Shown in pieces: positions 33,177 to 43,179 of a stretch of DNA of 64,000 nucleotides (position 1 is its first letter; each line of letters opens with the position of its first letter). Both the position numbers and the translations under genes were made by a program. Where the stretch lies: NCBI GenBank assembly GCA_021396245.1, contig WNYE01000003.1, positions 434,001 to 498,000 of the forward strand, in the 5' to 3' direction. The notes under the pieces were generated by a model. The model made no database searches, had not been told where the DNA came from, and saw only the letters and a program-made list of their open reading frames with translations. Source of the stretch: Sporothrix humicola. Lineage: Eukaryota > Ascomycota > Sordariomycetes > Ophiostomatales > Ophiostomataceae.

Positions 33177-34398
33177 ATGACCGACCTCACCAAAGTCACC
33201 ACCGTCGCCGAGACGATCAAGCACCCGTCCTACCCGGACGCCACATGGAATCTGCAGCCCACACGCAGCGGCCGTCTTCCTGTGGCTGCCGGACGGGGCG
33301 GACCTCTGCGCATTGGCTGGGAAGTCCACGGCGAGGGGCCCGTCAAGATAATAGTAGGTCACCCCAACTAGAGATATTGGCTACAACACCCCCGCTAACC
33401 GTCAGTTCATCATGGGCCTTGGCTCGTTCAAGACGGCCTGGCAGCGCCAGACGCTCTTCTTTGGCCACGAGCGGTACAAGGACTACTCGGTCCTGCTGCT
33501 CGACAACCGCGGCATGGGCGACTCGGACCGCCCGCTGATGCGCTACACCACCAAGGAAATGGCCCTGGATGCGCTCGAGGTGCTGGAGCACGTCGGCTTT
33601 GTCAACACGTCGGTGCCCAACTCGCGTTCCGTCCATATCGTGGGTCTGTCCATGGGCGGCATGGTCGCTCAGGAGCTCGCCACGCTGGTGCCCGAGCACG
33701 TCGCCTCGCTGTCCCTGTGCTGCACGGCCGCCGTTATCGAAAACACGTCGGCCAGCATCTGGGAGAACCTGGCGAGCCGCGCCGCCCTCATCATTCCCAA
33801 GGGCGTCGAGGAGAGCGTCCGCGGCACGGCGAGCCGCATCTTCAGCGACAAGTTTTTGGTTGCGCCGGACAATGTGACACTCCCTGTGCCAGGAACACAT
33901 CTTGTTGGCCCGCCCCTGCGCCACCTCTACACACCCAAAAAGACGATGCCGCCCGACCACACCATGCTGCCCGAGCAGACATCCAGCACCGCCGAAGACT
34001 ACAAGACCGACCCTTCCAAGTGGTACCGCTTATTCGACAGCAACTACCAGCGGTTCGTCGCGCAGGAAATGCATAAGCGCAACAATCCGCGCTTCTCCAC
34101 CAAGGGTTTTCTGTTGCAGCTCATCGCCTGCGGCTGGCACCACAAGTCCGCCGCCCAGCTGGCCGCCATGGCTGACGCCGTCGACCGTCGCCGCATCCTG
34201 GTCATCCACGGCACCTTTGACCAGATGATCTCGGTGCCCCACGGCCGCAAGCTCATCGAGGCCATCAAGCCTGCGCAGTCGCACATTATCGAGGGCATGG
34301 GCCATGCGCCGCTGGTCGAGCGGTGCGACTGGTACAACCAGACGCTGACTGACCACTTCCACAACGGTGAGGTGTTGGCTGGTCGGGCGAAGGAATAG
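33177..34398 (+). CDS. alpha/beta hydrolase
   Basis: Hydrolase of the alpha/beta fold, similar in layout to enol-lactonase and esterase members; the substrate is unknown. Exon 1 is 33177-33353, the intron 33354-33405 (GTAGGT, GCTAAC, CAG) and exon 2 is 33406-34398. They join VKII to FIMGLGS and give 389 aa. The nucleophile elbow is GLSMGG (Ser141), the acid residue lies in HGTFDQMI and the histidine in GMGHAPLV, giving a complete triad. DNRGMGDSDRP follows strand 4 as usual. A lid-like region with LYTPKKTMPPDHTMLPEQ lies between the core parts. A short upstream in-frame extension from 33072 is probably leader. Confidence 0.88.
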
Positions 34399-34739
34399 AT
34401 TGGGAGGTGACTGATAAATAATAGAGTGGAGGAGGCATCATGTGTATACGACCTTTGTTTCTAGATGTTAGTGAGTCCTACATGCCATGTACTACAAGGA
34501 GTTGTGGCTGGCATTGTCTTTTTTGTCCCCCCGTTTCATCAAGTATTGTTTAGGGTATTTTTATTTCATATTTTTATTGTTCATTTTTAAGATTGCCCTT
34601 CTCCTATCGTCGTGTACCAAAACACCCCTGCATTTATTTTCCACCTCTCCTAGACCTTGAAAACAATCGCTGGGACGAGCATGCTATAAATAACACTGTA
34701 AAACGCCGTATTGCTTTTCCATTCTCTCATGCGTGACTC
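34399..34739. other. 3' region between convergent genes
   Basis: T-rich 3' flank of the hydrolase and of the myristoyltransferase, which converge here. Nothing else was seen. Confidence 0.6.
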
Positions 34740-36479
34740 TTACATCATCACGAAACCGATGCCGCTCAGCTTGTCCTCGTCCAGCTGGTTCTTCGCGTCG
34801 ACACCGCCCGTAATGTGCGCGGCACGGTAGTTGAACAGGTAGTAGTGCAGCTGGCCGTCGCCGGGGCCGTACTTTTGCTGCTCCAGGAACAGCGCATTGT
34901 CCATGATCGACAGCGCGTTGAACACGTCAAACTTGTTCTTCTTGGCCAGGATGAGCGCGTCGCTCATGAGCTCGTTAAGCCGGGCCTTGAGGGCAGGCTT
35001 GTCGAGCGGTGTTGTGAGGCCCGTCTCCGAGGCATAGTAGAACAGGTACGCCGCCCGGATCACGTTATGGCGCGGGTTGTTGATGACGGACGAGTCCAGG
35101 CAGTAGAACGAGAACATGTCGGTGATCTTCTTGGTCTTCTCGTCCTCGACCACGTACGTGTAGACGACCTGCTCGTCGCCCGGCAGCTTTTTGTCGAGCA
35201 GCCAGTGGTCGACCTCCTCCTTGGTAAACTCCATGGCCATGTCGAAGCGCTGCAGGTAGCGCGTCAGCAGGTCCTGGACGGCGTCAATGTCGGCGGTGAC
35301 CATCTCGCGCAGACCCTTGGTCTTGGTGCGGTCGGGCAGCGCGTACTTGCGCACCTGGAACTGGGGCTTGCTGTTGGCCGGCAGCGGACTAAACCCGACC
35401 TCGTACAGCTTCTGCCAGTCGAGCGAGCGGTGGTAGTAGCGGGATGTGCTGACGGGCTTAGGCAGGACCACGCCGGCCGTGTACAGCGCCTGCCAGACAC
35501 CCTCGAGGTTGCAAAGGCGCGTTATCTCCTTGATCAGGATGGGTGCCAGGCGCTTGGAGCGCAGCTTCTTGTGGATGACCAAAAAGTTGACTTCGGACGC
35601 GTGCAGCACGGCCTTGCGGATGCGCAGCTCGAGCGGGATGGCCGAGATGAAGGCCACCAGCTTGCGCGACTGCGTGGCCCGCACGCCAATGTGCCACTCC
35701 TTCTTCCAGCCGGGCGACATCATGGCCCATTTCAGAATCGACTTGGAGTACCGGAAGCGGAACATGGCCTCGCCGTCCTCCACAAAGTGACCCGACAGCA
35801 GCTCAAACACCTCCTGTAGCTGCACATCGTCCGTCAGATCGACCGTGTCCCACTCGAAGCCCTCAACCAGTGGTGGGCGTTCCTTGGGCACGTCGTCGAC
35901 CGTCAACGTCTGGATGGGGCCCTCGGGCGCCGCCTTCTTCTTGCCCGTGGGCTCGGCCTCGCCAAACTTGGGCACCGGCTGCGTCTGCCAGAACTTGTAG
36001 CTGGCCATGTCCTTGGCGTTCTTGCCGCTCGCCGCCATGCCCGTCATGATCTCGGCCAGGTTCATCTTTTTAAGAGCGGCCAGAGTAGCTTCGGCTGAGA
36101 TCTTGGGCTCGCCGCTTCCGGATGCGGATGCGGAAGCGGATCCCGATCCCGAAGCAGACGACGCGCCCGCCTTGTCGGCAATCTCTTGAGCGATGGCGGG
36201 GTTGAGCTTGAGCAGCTCGGCCGCGTGCTCGGCGGGCATGTTGTTGAGCAGATCCTTGAGCTTCGACTCGGCGGCGGCCGTGCCCTTGCTCTTCTTGCTC
36301 TTCTTCTTCTTTTTCTTCTTGTCGCCAGAAGCTCCTGGTGCTGCTGTGGATGCATCGGCGGCAGTCGTCTCGTCGTCAGAGCCGCCCTCGCTGTCCGACA
36401 CATCGGCATTCTCCTTGCCCTTGACGTTGGACGGAGGATCTTGGTCGCCCGAAGACGTCGGTTTTGTGTCGCCAGCCAT
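34740..36479 (-). CDS. NMT1: glycylpeptide N-tetradecanoyltransferase (N-myristoyltransferase)
   Basis: Transfers myristate from myristoyl-CoA to the N-terminal glycine of proteins such as Arf and G-alpha subunits, in the cytosol and on ribosomes. 579 aa, single exon. Residues 1-150 are a charged, low-complexity extension with a lysine cluster (DKKKKKKKSKKSKG), as in other fungal NMTs where it helps ribosome binding. The catalytic region begins KFWQTQPVPKFGE and includes HIGVRATQSRKLVAFISAIP, EVNFLVIHKKLRSKRLAPIL, IKEITRLCNLEGVWQALYTAG and SRYYHRSL. The C-terminal part has FDVFNALSIMDNALFLEQQK, GPGDGQLHYYLFNYRA and ends SGIGFVMM, close to the family ending in which the terminal carboxylate is catalytic. 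The extension is longer than in yeast. Confidence 0.97.
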   Translation of the reverse strand: MAGDTKPTSSGDQDPPSNVKGKENADVSDSEGGSDDETTAADASTAAPGASGDKKKKKKKSKKSKGTAAAESKLKDLLNNMPAEHAAELLKLNPAIAQEIADKAGASSASGSGSASASASGSGEPKISAEATLAALKKMNLAEIMTGMAASGKNAKDMASYKFWQTQPVPKFGEAEPTGKKKAAPEGPIQTLTVDDVPKERPPLVEGFEWDTVDLTDDVQLQEVFELLSGHFVEDGEAMFRFRYSKSILKWAMMSPGWKKEWHIGVRATQSRKLVAFISAIPLELRIRKAVLHASEVNFLVIHKKLRSKRLAPILIKEITRLCNLEGVWQALYTAGVVLPKPVSTSRYYHRSLDWQKLYEVGFSPLPANSKPQFQVRKYALPDRTKTKGLREMVTADIDAVQDLLTRYLQRFDMAMEFTKEEVDHWLLDKKLPGDEQVVYTYVVEDEKTKKITDMFSFYCLDSSVINNPRHNVIRAAYLFYYASETGLTTPLDKPALKARLNELMSDALILAKKNKFDVFNALSIMDNALFLEQQKYGPGDGQLHYYLFNYRAAHITGGVDAKNQLDEDKLSGIGFVMM

Positions 36480-38220
36480 GGTGGGGTGGTCGAGAGGGGG
36501 AGAGGGGAGATGGGGAGGTGGGAAGGTTTGTTGGCAAACGAGACAGTCAATCGTTGGCGTGTTGGTTGATGAAAGTTGTCAGGAGAAAAATTAGGTGTTG
36601 CCTTGAGGTTAAAGTTTAGCCAACTCTGGTCACAAGCCAAAACAAGCGACGTAGCTTTTCGAAACGGTTGAGCACTTGCCTATTGTCGCACGGTTGCGCC
36701 TGCTAGTTCGGACACCCCAACGGCCGCTCTACCCCGCCAAAAAGCAAAACGCAACCAAAAGCTTGGGAAAATTGGGGGGAAGCTCACTACCAATTTTGGT
36801 TGAGAGTGGCGGTCACGTGCGCCTTTTCGACATAAGGCTGTTAGTCTTCAAAAATCTTTCCTCCATATTGTTTACTTTCTTACGTCAGTCAATGGATGAT
36901 ACTAAGCATTTAACAGCCTTACTCAACTGAATGGAATCTTTTCTCGGTTGAGTGAGAGCTGCTATGACCGGCTCCTGATTTGCTCTGCCCGTCAGCCTCG
37001 ACATAGAAGGATCCTTTTTGGGCATAATGATGCTGGACCTGAATGAAATCCATCCCATTCCAGTCAAGTAAAACATATATAAAAAACGTAGCTACTAATA
37101 TATGTACTGGAACTTGACAGGATCAAATAATAGCTTTGGAACAGAGGTGCATCTCAAGCCCAACTCTGACGACACAACGGATTAGTCTGCCCTCCACAGA
37201 TCGATCCAAGAAACTCGAACGAGTTCCATTGATCAAACATACATTTGTCTCCTTCTCCATCTTGTTGAACAGCGAATCTCTCCCAATCCAGTGATTCCCG
37301 TGTATCCGATGTCTCTGCCGTCTTTTTCCTGTCTTTGCTCCTTCCTTCCCTTGCCGTCGCACTGGATGCCTATTTGGGTAATCTCACGATGCTTCCTTCC
37401 CAGGCACGCGGTATCACGTGTAGCGTTGTCTCACACCTGCTGTATTTTTAGCTTCAGGGGCAAGCTAAGAATGAAAATTTAGGACCTTGCCGGGCCTAGA
37501 CCCTGCCGAAACCCCGTTATTTTTGCTCTTTGTTGTCCCCATTCCCGCTATCGTCCCTATCTCTCCAGCTGCTCGGCGTCCCCTAAAGCGCTAAAACGGC
37601 ATCTCAGGGCCGCTATCGTGCAAATGGGTTGTGCTCCGCCACTGTTGCCTATTCGCCTATTCGCCTGCTCGCATTTTGGCCCTCGTTCGCTCTTTCCTGT
37701 TGCAACCCCGTATTTATTCCCACCCAAGACAACACACTGAATCGCCCAGTGGCCAAGCAAAGAGACAAAACGACTCCCAGACAAGCGTCCCCTGTCTTGC
37801 TTTTCGTACATTTTTGGTCTTCTTTGCGGGTTGTCTTTGCACGCGAACAACGCTGCCCAGACTGGATTCCCACTCTGTTTTGGGCACACATTCCGCCGAT
37901 CCAGTCGAGACCAAGCAAAAGAGCCCCCCAAAAGTTCCTTAAACGAGAAAAGGACTGTCTCCGGAATTGTCGTGCCTCTTATTTCTTTCTTTGGTTTGTT
38001 TCCTAAGCCTCTTTCTCATCCTTACAAAACGGGTTGAGATCCTTTCTTTTCTTCACTCATTTCGTGTCATCCTTCTCTTATCCTCTTGTCTCGTTTCGGA
38101 ACGTGGCTTACGCCAAACACTGTCTCGTCTATCTTCTCCATTTCAGCCTTGCCCTCTTCACCCAACCCATTACCCATAACCTTATTTCCAACCACCACCT
38201 CTCTTATCATCTCATACACA
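36480..38220. promoter_or_regulatory. divergent promoter region of NMT1 and a membrane-protein gene
   Basis: 1.7 kb between divergent starts at 36479 and 38221. The right half (about 37950-38215) is CT-rich leader sequence. Short frames occur but none is supported as a gene. Confidence 0.5.
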
Positions 38221-39576
38221 ATGGCCAAGGGCAAGCCGGGTTCTTCGCCGCTTCTGCGGCCGGACGCTGATGCTATGTCTCTGCACTCGACACACGGTGG
38301 CGGCGGCAGTGGCAGCGCTGCTTTTCTCGACGACGATGCTCCGGAGCTGTTCCTCGACAACGACGAGCTGCCGCCGCTCTACACGGATGTGGTGAACAGC
38401 GGGGCCGACGAAGAAAACGGCAACACTGGCGCCGGTGGCCGTGCTGCTGCCACTCCGGGCGGTGGCGACGCCATTGGAAACAGCTACTATCGCATCACGA
38501 CCGACGTGTCGGGCGAGCCCAAGCCGTGGCGCTACGACATTGGCTACTTTGGCAGCGAGGACCCGGTGCGCGAGATGACTCTTGTGGCGTTAAGCTGGGC
38601 CCAGGTACCGCCGCGTCCGTACGTCCAGCTCAGGGGCACGCACTCGCAGACGGTCGACAACAACGGCAAGAAGGAGAAGAAGGACGTGGTTGATTTCGAC
38701 GTCAAGGTCGAGCTGACGCCCTACCTGTATTCCGATGTCACCATGCACAAGTCGTGGAAGACGATTCATACGGCGTGGAACCACGAAAAGGTGCGGCGCG
38801 GTACCGTGTTCAAGCGCCAGGCGCCCGAGTATGTTGATGCTCTTGCTGCTGCTTCTGGCTCGGGCTCGGGCCCCGTCCGGCTGCCCGACAACGCCACCGT
38901 TCCGGGCGCCATTGACGCAAATGCCGGCGACCTCGAACGTGGCGCCACCAACATCCACTACGCCGACGCGCCCAGTGTCGAAGAGTGGTGCCGCCGCTAC
39001 ACCGAAGACCCGGCCAAGCTGCGTGCCTTCCAGCTCGAGCGCCGCATGGTCGGCTTCGACAAAAAGGCCGTCCGCACCAAGCTCGAGGCACTCGTCCGCC
39101 GCACCAACTACCGCGGCCACCTGCAGATCACGTTCCCCGTCGACGAGGTCGGCCAGGTCTACTACAGCCCCCACCGCTTCAACCAGTGGCGCATGTCCAG
39201 GTGGATCCAGGCGCTGTGCGTGCTAACGCTCATGATCATCTTCACGTGGCCGTACCTCTTCTTTGCCACCAAGCGCTACGAGGTCGTCACCGTCGAGTGG
39301 CCATTCTCGCGGCTGAACCCCCAGGGCGAGAAGGAGTACATCAGTCTGAGCGAGGAGCAGTGGTACAACATGTGGGCGCGGGCCATCAACAAGGCCGTCA
39401 TGGGCAAGCGGCAGGCCACGCTCGACCAGGAAGATCTCAGATCGGCCGAGGGTGCTGACCCGACCTTTGAGTCGACGGGCAACTCGACTGTCGACGGCGC
39501 CATGGGCTTTGTCCGCGCTGGTATCTCGGCCATGAACGGCATCAACCGGCAGCTCGGCTGGGGCGGTGACTGTTAG
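38221..39576 (+). CDS. fungal membrane protein of unknown function
   Basis: 451 aa, single exon, from the ATG in CACACAATGGCC. The first 80 residues are disordered (Gly/Ala/Asp-rich), then a folded part begins with YYRITTDVSGEPKPWRYDIG and includes FDVKVELTPYLYSDVTMHKS, SVEEWCRRYTEDPAKLRAFQ and RTNYRGHLQITFPVDEVGQV. One strong hydrophobic span, IQALCVLTLMIIFTWPYLFF, is followed by ATKRYEVVTVEWPF and a Trp-containing tail (EEQWYNMWARAINKAVMG). Proteins of this layout in filamentous fungi are sometimes labelled ABC transporter, but there are no nucleotide-binding motifs here, so I do not accept that. Probably a tail-proximal membrane protein of an endomembrane compartment. Confidence 0.8.
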   Translation: MAKGKPGSSPLLRPDADAMSLHSTHGGGGSGSAAFLDDDAPELFLDNDELPPLYTDVVNSGADEENGNTGAGGRAAATPGGGDAIGNSYYRITTDVSGEPKPWRYDIGYFGSEDPVREMTLVALSWAQVPPRPYVQLRGTHSQTVDNNGKKEKKDVVDFDVKVELTPYLYSDVTMHKSWKTIHTAWNHEKVRRGTVFKRQAPEYVDALAAASGSGSGPVRLPDNATVPGAIDANAGDLERGATNIHYADAPSVEEWCRRYTEDPAKLRAFQLERRMVGFDKKAVRTKLEALVRRTNYRGHLQITFPVDEVGQVYYSPHRFNQWRMSRWIQALCVLTLMIIFTWPYLFFATKRYEVVTVEWPFSRLNPQGEKEYISLSEEQWYNMWARAINKAVMGKRQATLDQEDLRSAEGADPTFESTGNSTVDGAMGFVRAGISAMNGINRQLGWGGDC

Positions 39577-39824
39577 ATGTGAAGGGGGTGAAGTAATGTA
39601 AAGTGAAATGGGTGCCAAGCGGAGAGGATGCCATGAATTTGGCTTGCCATATTTTCTTTTATAACGGCGTGCGATCTCAAAACTGTCATTGATATTTCTT
39701 TGTCCTCATCATTTAGCATTGTTAGCACATTCTGGTTATGAATTTTGACTTTCACTTTGAAATAATGATACTTCTATTATTCTGGTATAGGTCTAAAGGT
39801 CTTCCTCTACTCGTCCATGCCACC

Positions 39825-41365
39825 TTATTGTGCACGCTGTTCTGCTTCTTCAAAGATACGCATCATCTCGAGTAGGACGGGCGGATGCAGTACTATGTTA
39901 TTGTGGCCTGTGGGTGTCAGTACGTTCGTCTAAAAATTTAGTATCATCGGGAATACACTCACCTCCATGAGGAAACCGCTCCTGCCGGATGAACACATCA
40001 CCGTCCCGCCACTCGGAGACAAAGGCGCCCTTGCCAAGGTGCTTGGTCCGCTGCTCCTTGAGTGCCAGGAGCTCGGCCGGCGTTACCTCGAGACCATTGT
40101 CGGTGGGGATAAGCGGAAGAATAGCCGTGGCAAACATGCGGTCGTCCTCGATGCACGGAATATCATTGTCGTCGGCTGCATGGATAAGACTGACGCGGAG
40201 GTGGCGGCGCTCGTTGTTGCCCTTTTTCGTCCCCTTCTTGTCATCCTCCGTGTTGCTGCGGTGCACGATGCTCACCATGTTGCGGAGCCGCTTGGCCGAC
40301 TCCCAGTGGTCCACGAGGCAGCCCAAGACTAGACGTAGGAGGCGTGGGTAGGACCGCAGCGGCTTGAGGATAGGGACGAGGCCGGCAATAGCGTAGTCCG
40401 AGAGCATGTCCGACAGGTTGCTGAAGCTGGCCACCATGATCACACCGGCAAAGTCGATGCCGTGGACACGCGCATAGCGTTCGGCGGCACCGGCTGCCAC
40501 TGCCGAGCCGAGGCTGTGGCCCAAGATGATGATGCGGTCGGGAGTTAGGCCTGCCGTGTCCATGGCAAAGTGGAGAGCCGCATAAGCGTCCAGGATGAGG
40601 CCGTCTTCGGTCGGACTGCCCGTGGAGGTGCCGAAGCCGCGGTAGTCAATGGCGAGGACATGGTAGTTGCTGGTGGCCGTGAACATGTGGAAGGACGGTG
40701 CGCGGACGACGCTGGGCAAATGGCCGGCATTCTGTGGTGACAAATTAGTATAAAAAAATTTGGTCCGGGAAGATCGGAGGGGCATAGAATCATACGCCGT
40801 GGACTATTTCAAGGTCAGTAAGATTCAAGGTCAGTAAGATATTACAAAAAATTGGTCTAAGATGAAGCAGGTTACATACGGTAAAGAATCAGTTTGGCAG
40901 TGGGATCGTTCTTGAGAATGCGAAGCGATTCCGAGGTCGTGACGTCTCCGCAGTGGCCGGTTGGCTGGATCTCGAGAGCCTCTTGGTTCTCAAGGTAGGC
41001 TGGCAGCGGCAAGACGTGCCAGGCGTGGATTGACTCGCCATCTTCCGTCGGGATGTGGAATGAGGTGACTTGGTTGCCTGATCTTGTGAGTATACTGTTG
41101 AGGAGATGTTGTATGGCCGAGGCATAACTCACGAGCAAATCCCCAGTTCTGAGGCAAATCAGAGTTCTGCCACCATTGGTAGAATTTGTGAGCATATAGG
41201 ATACTGGTCAAGGTGTTAGTGAAGCCCAAAACATTTTATACAATGCAATATATCATTCACTTACTGCCGCTGCACAAAGGAAGTGACTCCTATCATGATG
41301 AAGAGGGCATAGGAGAGGAGAGGAGCCGCCACAGCATGGGTGGCATAACGGAAAAGCAGACGCAT
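39825..41365 (-). CDS. ABHD12-like serine hydrolase with an 8-nt micro-exon
   Basis: Membrane-anchored alpha/beta hydrolase like ABHD12, which hydrolyses lysophospholipids and monoacylglycerols. Six exons fit in phase: 41365-41265, 41203-41133, 41077-40880, 40803-40796 (8 nt), 40731-39963 and 39907-39825, giving 409 aa. An N-terminal hydrophobic anchor (APLLSYALFIMIGVTSFV) leads into YAHKFYQWWQNSDLPQNWGF, then NQVTSFHIPTEDGE and HAWHVLPLPAY. The micro-exon completes LILYLHGNAGHL, the oxyanion motif. The nucleophile is GHSLGS (Ser199), the acid lies in HAADDNDIPC and the last intron joins RFPHG to GHNNIV, supplying the catalytic histidine. The triad is complete. The start at 41365 is chosen for phase and hydrophobicity; the frame is open further upstream to 41584. 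Confidence 0.85.
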
Positions 41366-43179
41366 CGAGAAGGCCAAAAAATATCCAAACAAATCGCAAT
41401 ATATACAGGCACTATGCAACCAAATTCTGTAAATGGCAAGCGCAACGCTGAGGGTTGTGGTGGAAAGAGCGATGCAATGCGAGAGGTTGAAATAGAAAGA
41501 GCTATTGGAAGCTGAACAACTCCAGGAAAGCGCGAGGCTGTTAGCCCCGCTTTCACAAGGCAGGGCCGAACGACCTTTTATCAAAAAGCATTAGGAAACA
41601 CAGTTGCCGGGCTGTCGTTATTACTCGGACATTCAGAATGCACATTTAGAACAGCTCAAGTACGATGCTTCGACATTTCAAAGACAAATTTGTTAGCATT
41701 TCGGACCTTGGTAAGCTCGTGCTCTCAATAAGTCACACAAATAGAGTTCTCAATTGGCTGATGTCACAAAAGATTCCTAACATTCCCTTCCTGTTGGTCA
41801 GCCGCTTACCTGTGGAGCGTGCACTTTTGCGCAATCAGAAATGTCCGACATGCTACAGCTCCAGGTCAGCTTTGTTTGATGAGCCGCCTTACGACTCGGT
41901 CTGTGACGCCGTGGATTATCGGTGCTTGTGCGTCGTCGTTGCTCAATGAGACAACCCCCAACTCCCATATTGGGGGAATTGTCAACAGAAGCGCATCTTA
42001 CAGCGTGTGCTCTGTGACTAGCGTGGGCATTTCGGTGGGGCGGGAGAGCAAGGCAGGGGCTTCTATTGGTCTGATCACCTCCCAGCCCCCACAATACTGC
42101 GCCAAGTTCTCACGTATGCCCGTGCTTTTGCTCACCCTGGGCAGCTCTTTTGCTTGTTTGCTCTTGCCTTTTGTCATCTCACCTGTGAGAATTGAGCCTC
42201 CATCGTTCTTTCCAAACGACAATGCATCTTTCAGGAGTGCTCCTGCCATTTGCGATCTGTACGAGAGTCGTGCTTGCCCTAAATCTGTAAGATTGAGGCA
42301 CAAAATAGAAAACATACGGCAAGAGGGCAAGAACACAGCTCAATATTATGTGCCTTCCTGTTGGACAGCTTGATTAATTCACTTCTTGCCCCTTTTTCTT
42401 CTAGGGTTCAGAGAACCCCTTAAAAGCCTCATCATCTTCATCTCTCAATCTCTTCCTTACTTCTTTTCTCCATTTCCATCTCGCACATCAGCATTCATAC
42501 GAAATAAACAGGGGTGGCAGCCTCATCGCGCTCTGCAATCGCTGGTTGGTTGTTTCAAAACTCCCAACAACCCCAAGGCGCTTCCCGCCTGCCATTGGCT
42601 TTTTAGCGCAGGGCTCCTGCTCACCTCTTAACCTCTTCCACTCTCTTCCCGCCCACACCCACAATTTGCACCAATTACTCACGCTATTATCGACGCTATT
42701 TACAACATATTACGGAGAACACCACACCCTCCATACCGCTCCAAAACGCTCGTCGCGTGCGAATTTCTCAGCACTTTCTGTGAAAGTAGGCTTTCTCTCG
42801 CGAGCCTTCTCCCCTGCCTCGCCTTCCGCTTTTTTGTTTCTCCGCGTTTCTGCCACCACGCATCCAAACCACAACCTCGACACAACACAACAGAGACACT
42901 GTGTTGTCTCATTTTGTCAACCTCGCAGCTTGTTTTTTTCCCTCTCGAATGCACACGACTTCAACTCGAACCCCCATTATCACCACGGCATCTTATCCTC
43001 CACCCCCCGATTCACGCCTCGCGCTGACCGATGGTCGTGACATGACCACATCCACGCAGTCGCCCTGTCTCTTCTGAGAAGCGCCCAGCAGCTTGTTGGC
43101 CGCCAAAGAAGCAGGACGACAACCAGATCGGATCGCCCGACGCCGATAACCAAAAATTGAGCGTCGAGCATCGACCACA
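41366..43179. other. divergent region hydrolase / SWC3
   Basis: 1.8 kb upstream of two divergent genes. CT-rich sequence dominates about 42400-42960 and leads to the SWC3 start. Frames of up to 184 codons are short-lived and lack family features. Confidence 0.5.

Noticed and set aside
38221..39576. Labelling the membrane protein an ABC transporter
   Set aside because: No Walker A, Walker B or signature motif is present and there is only one strong hydrophobic span.
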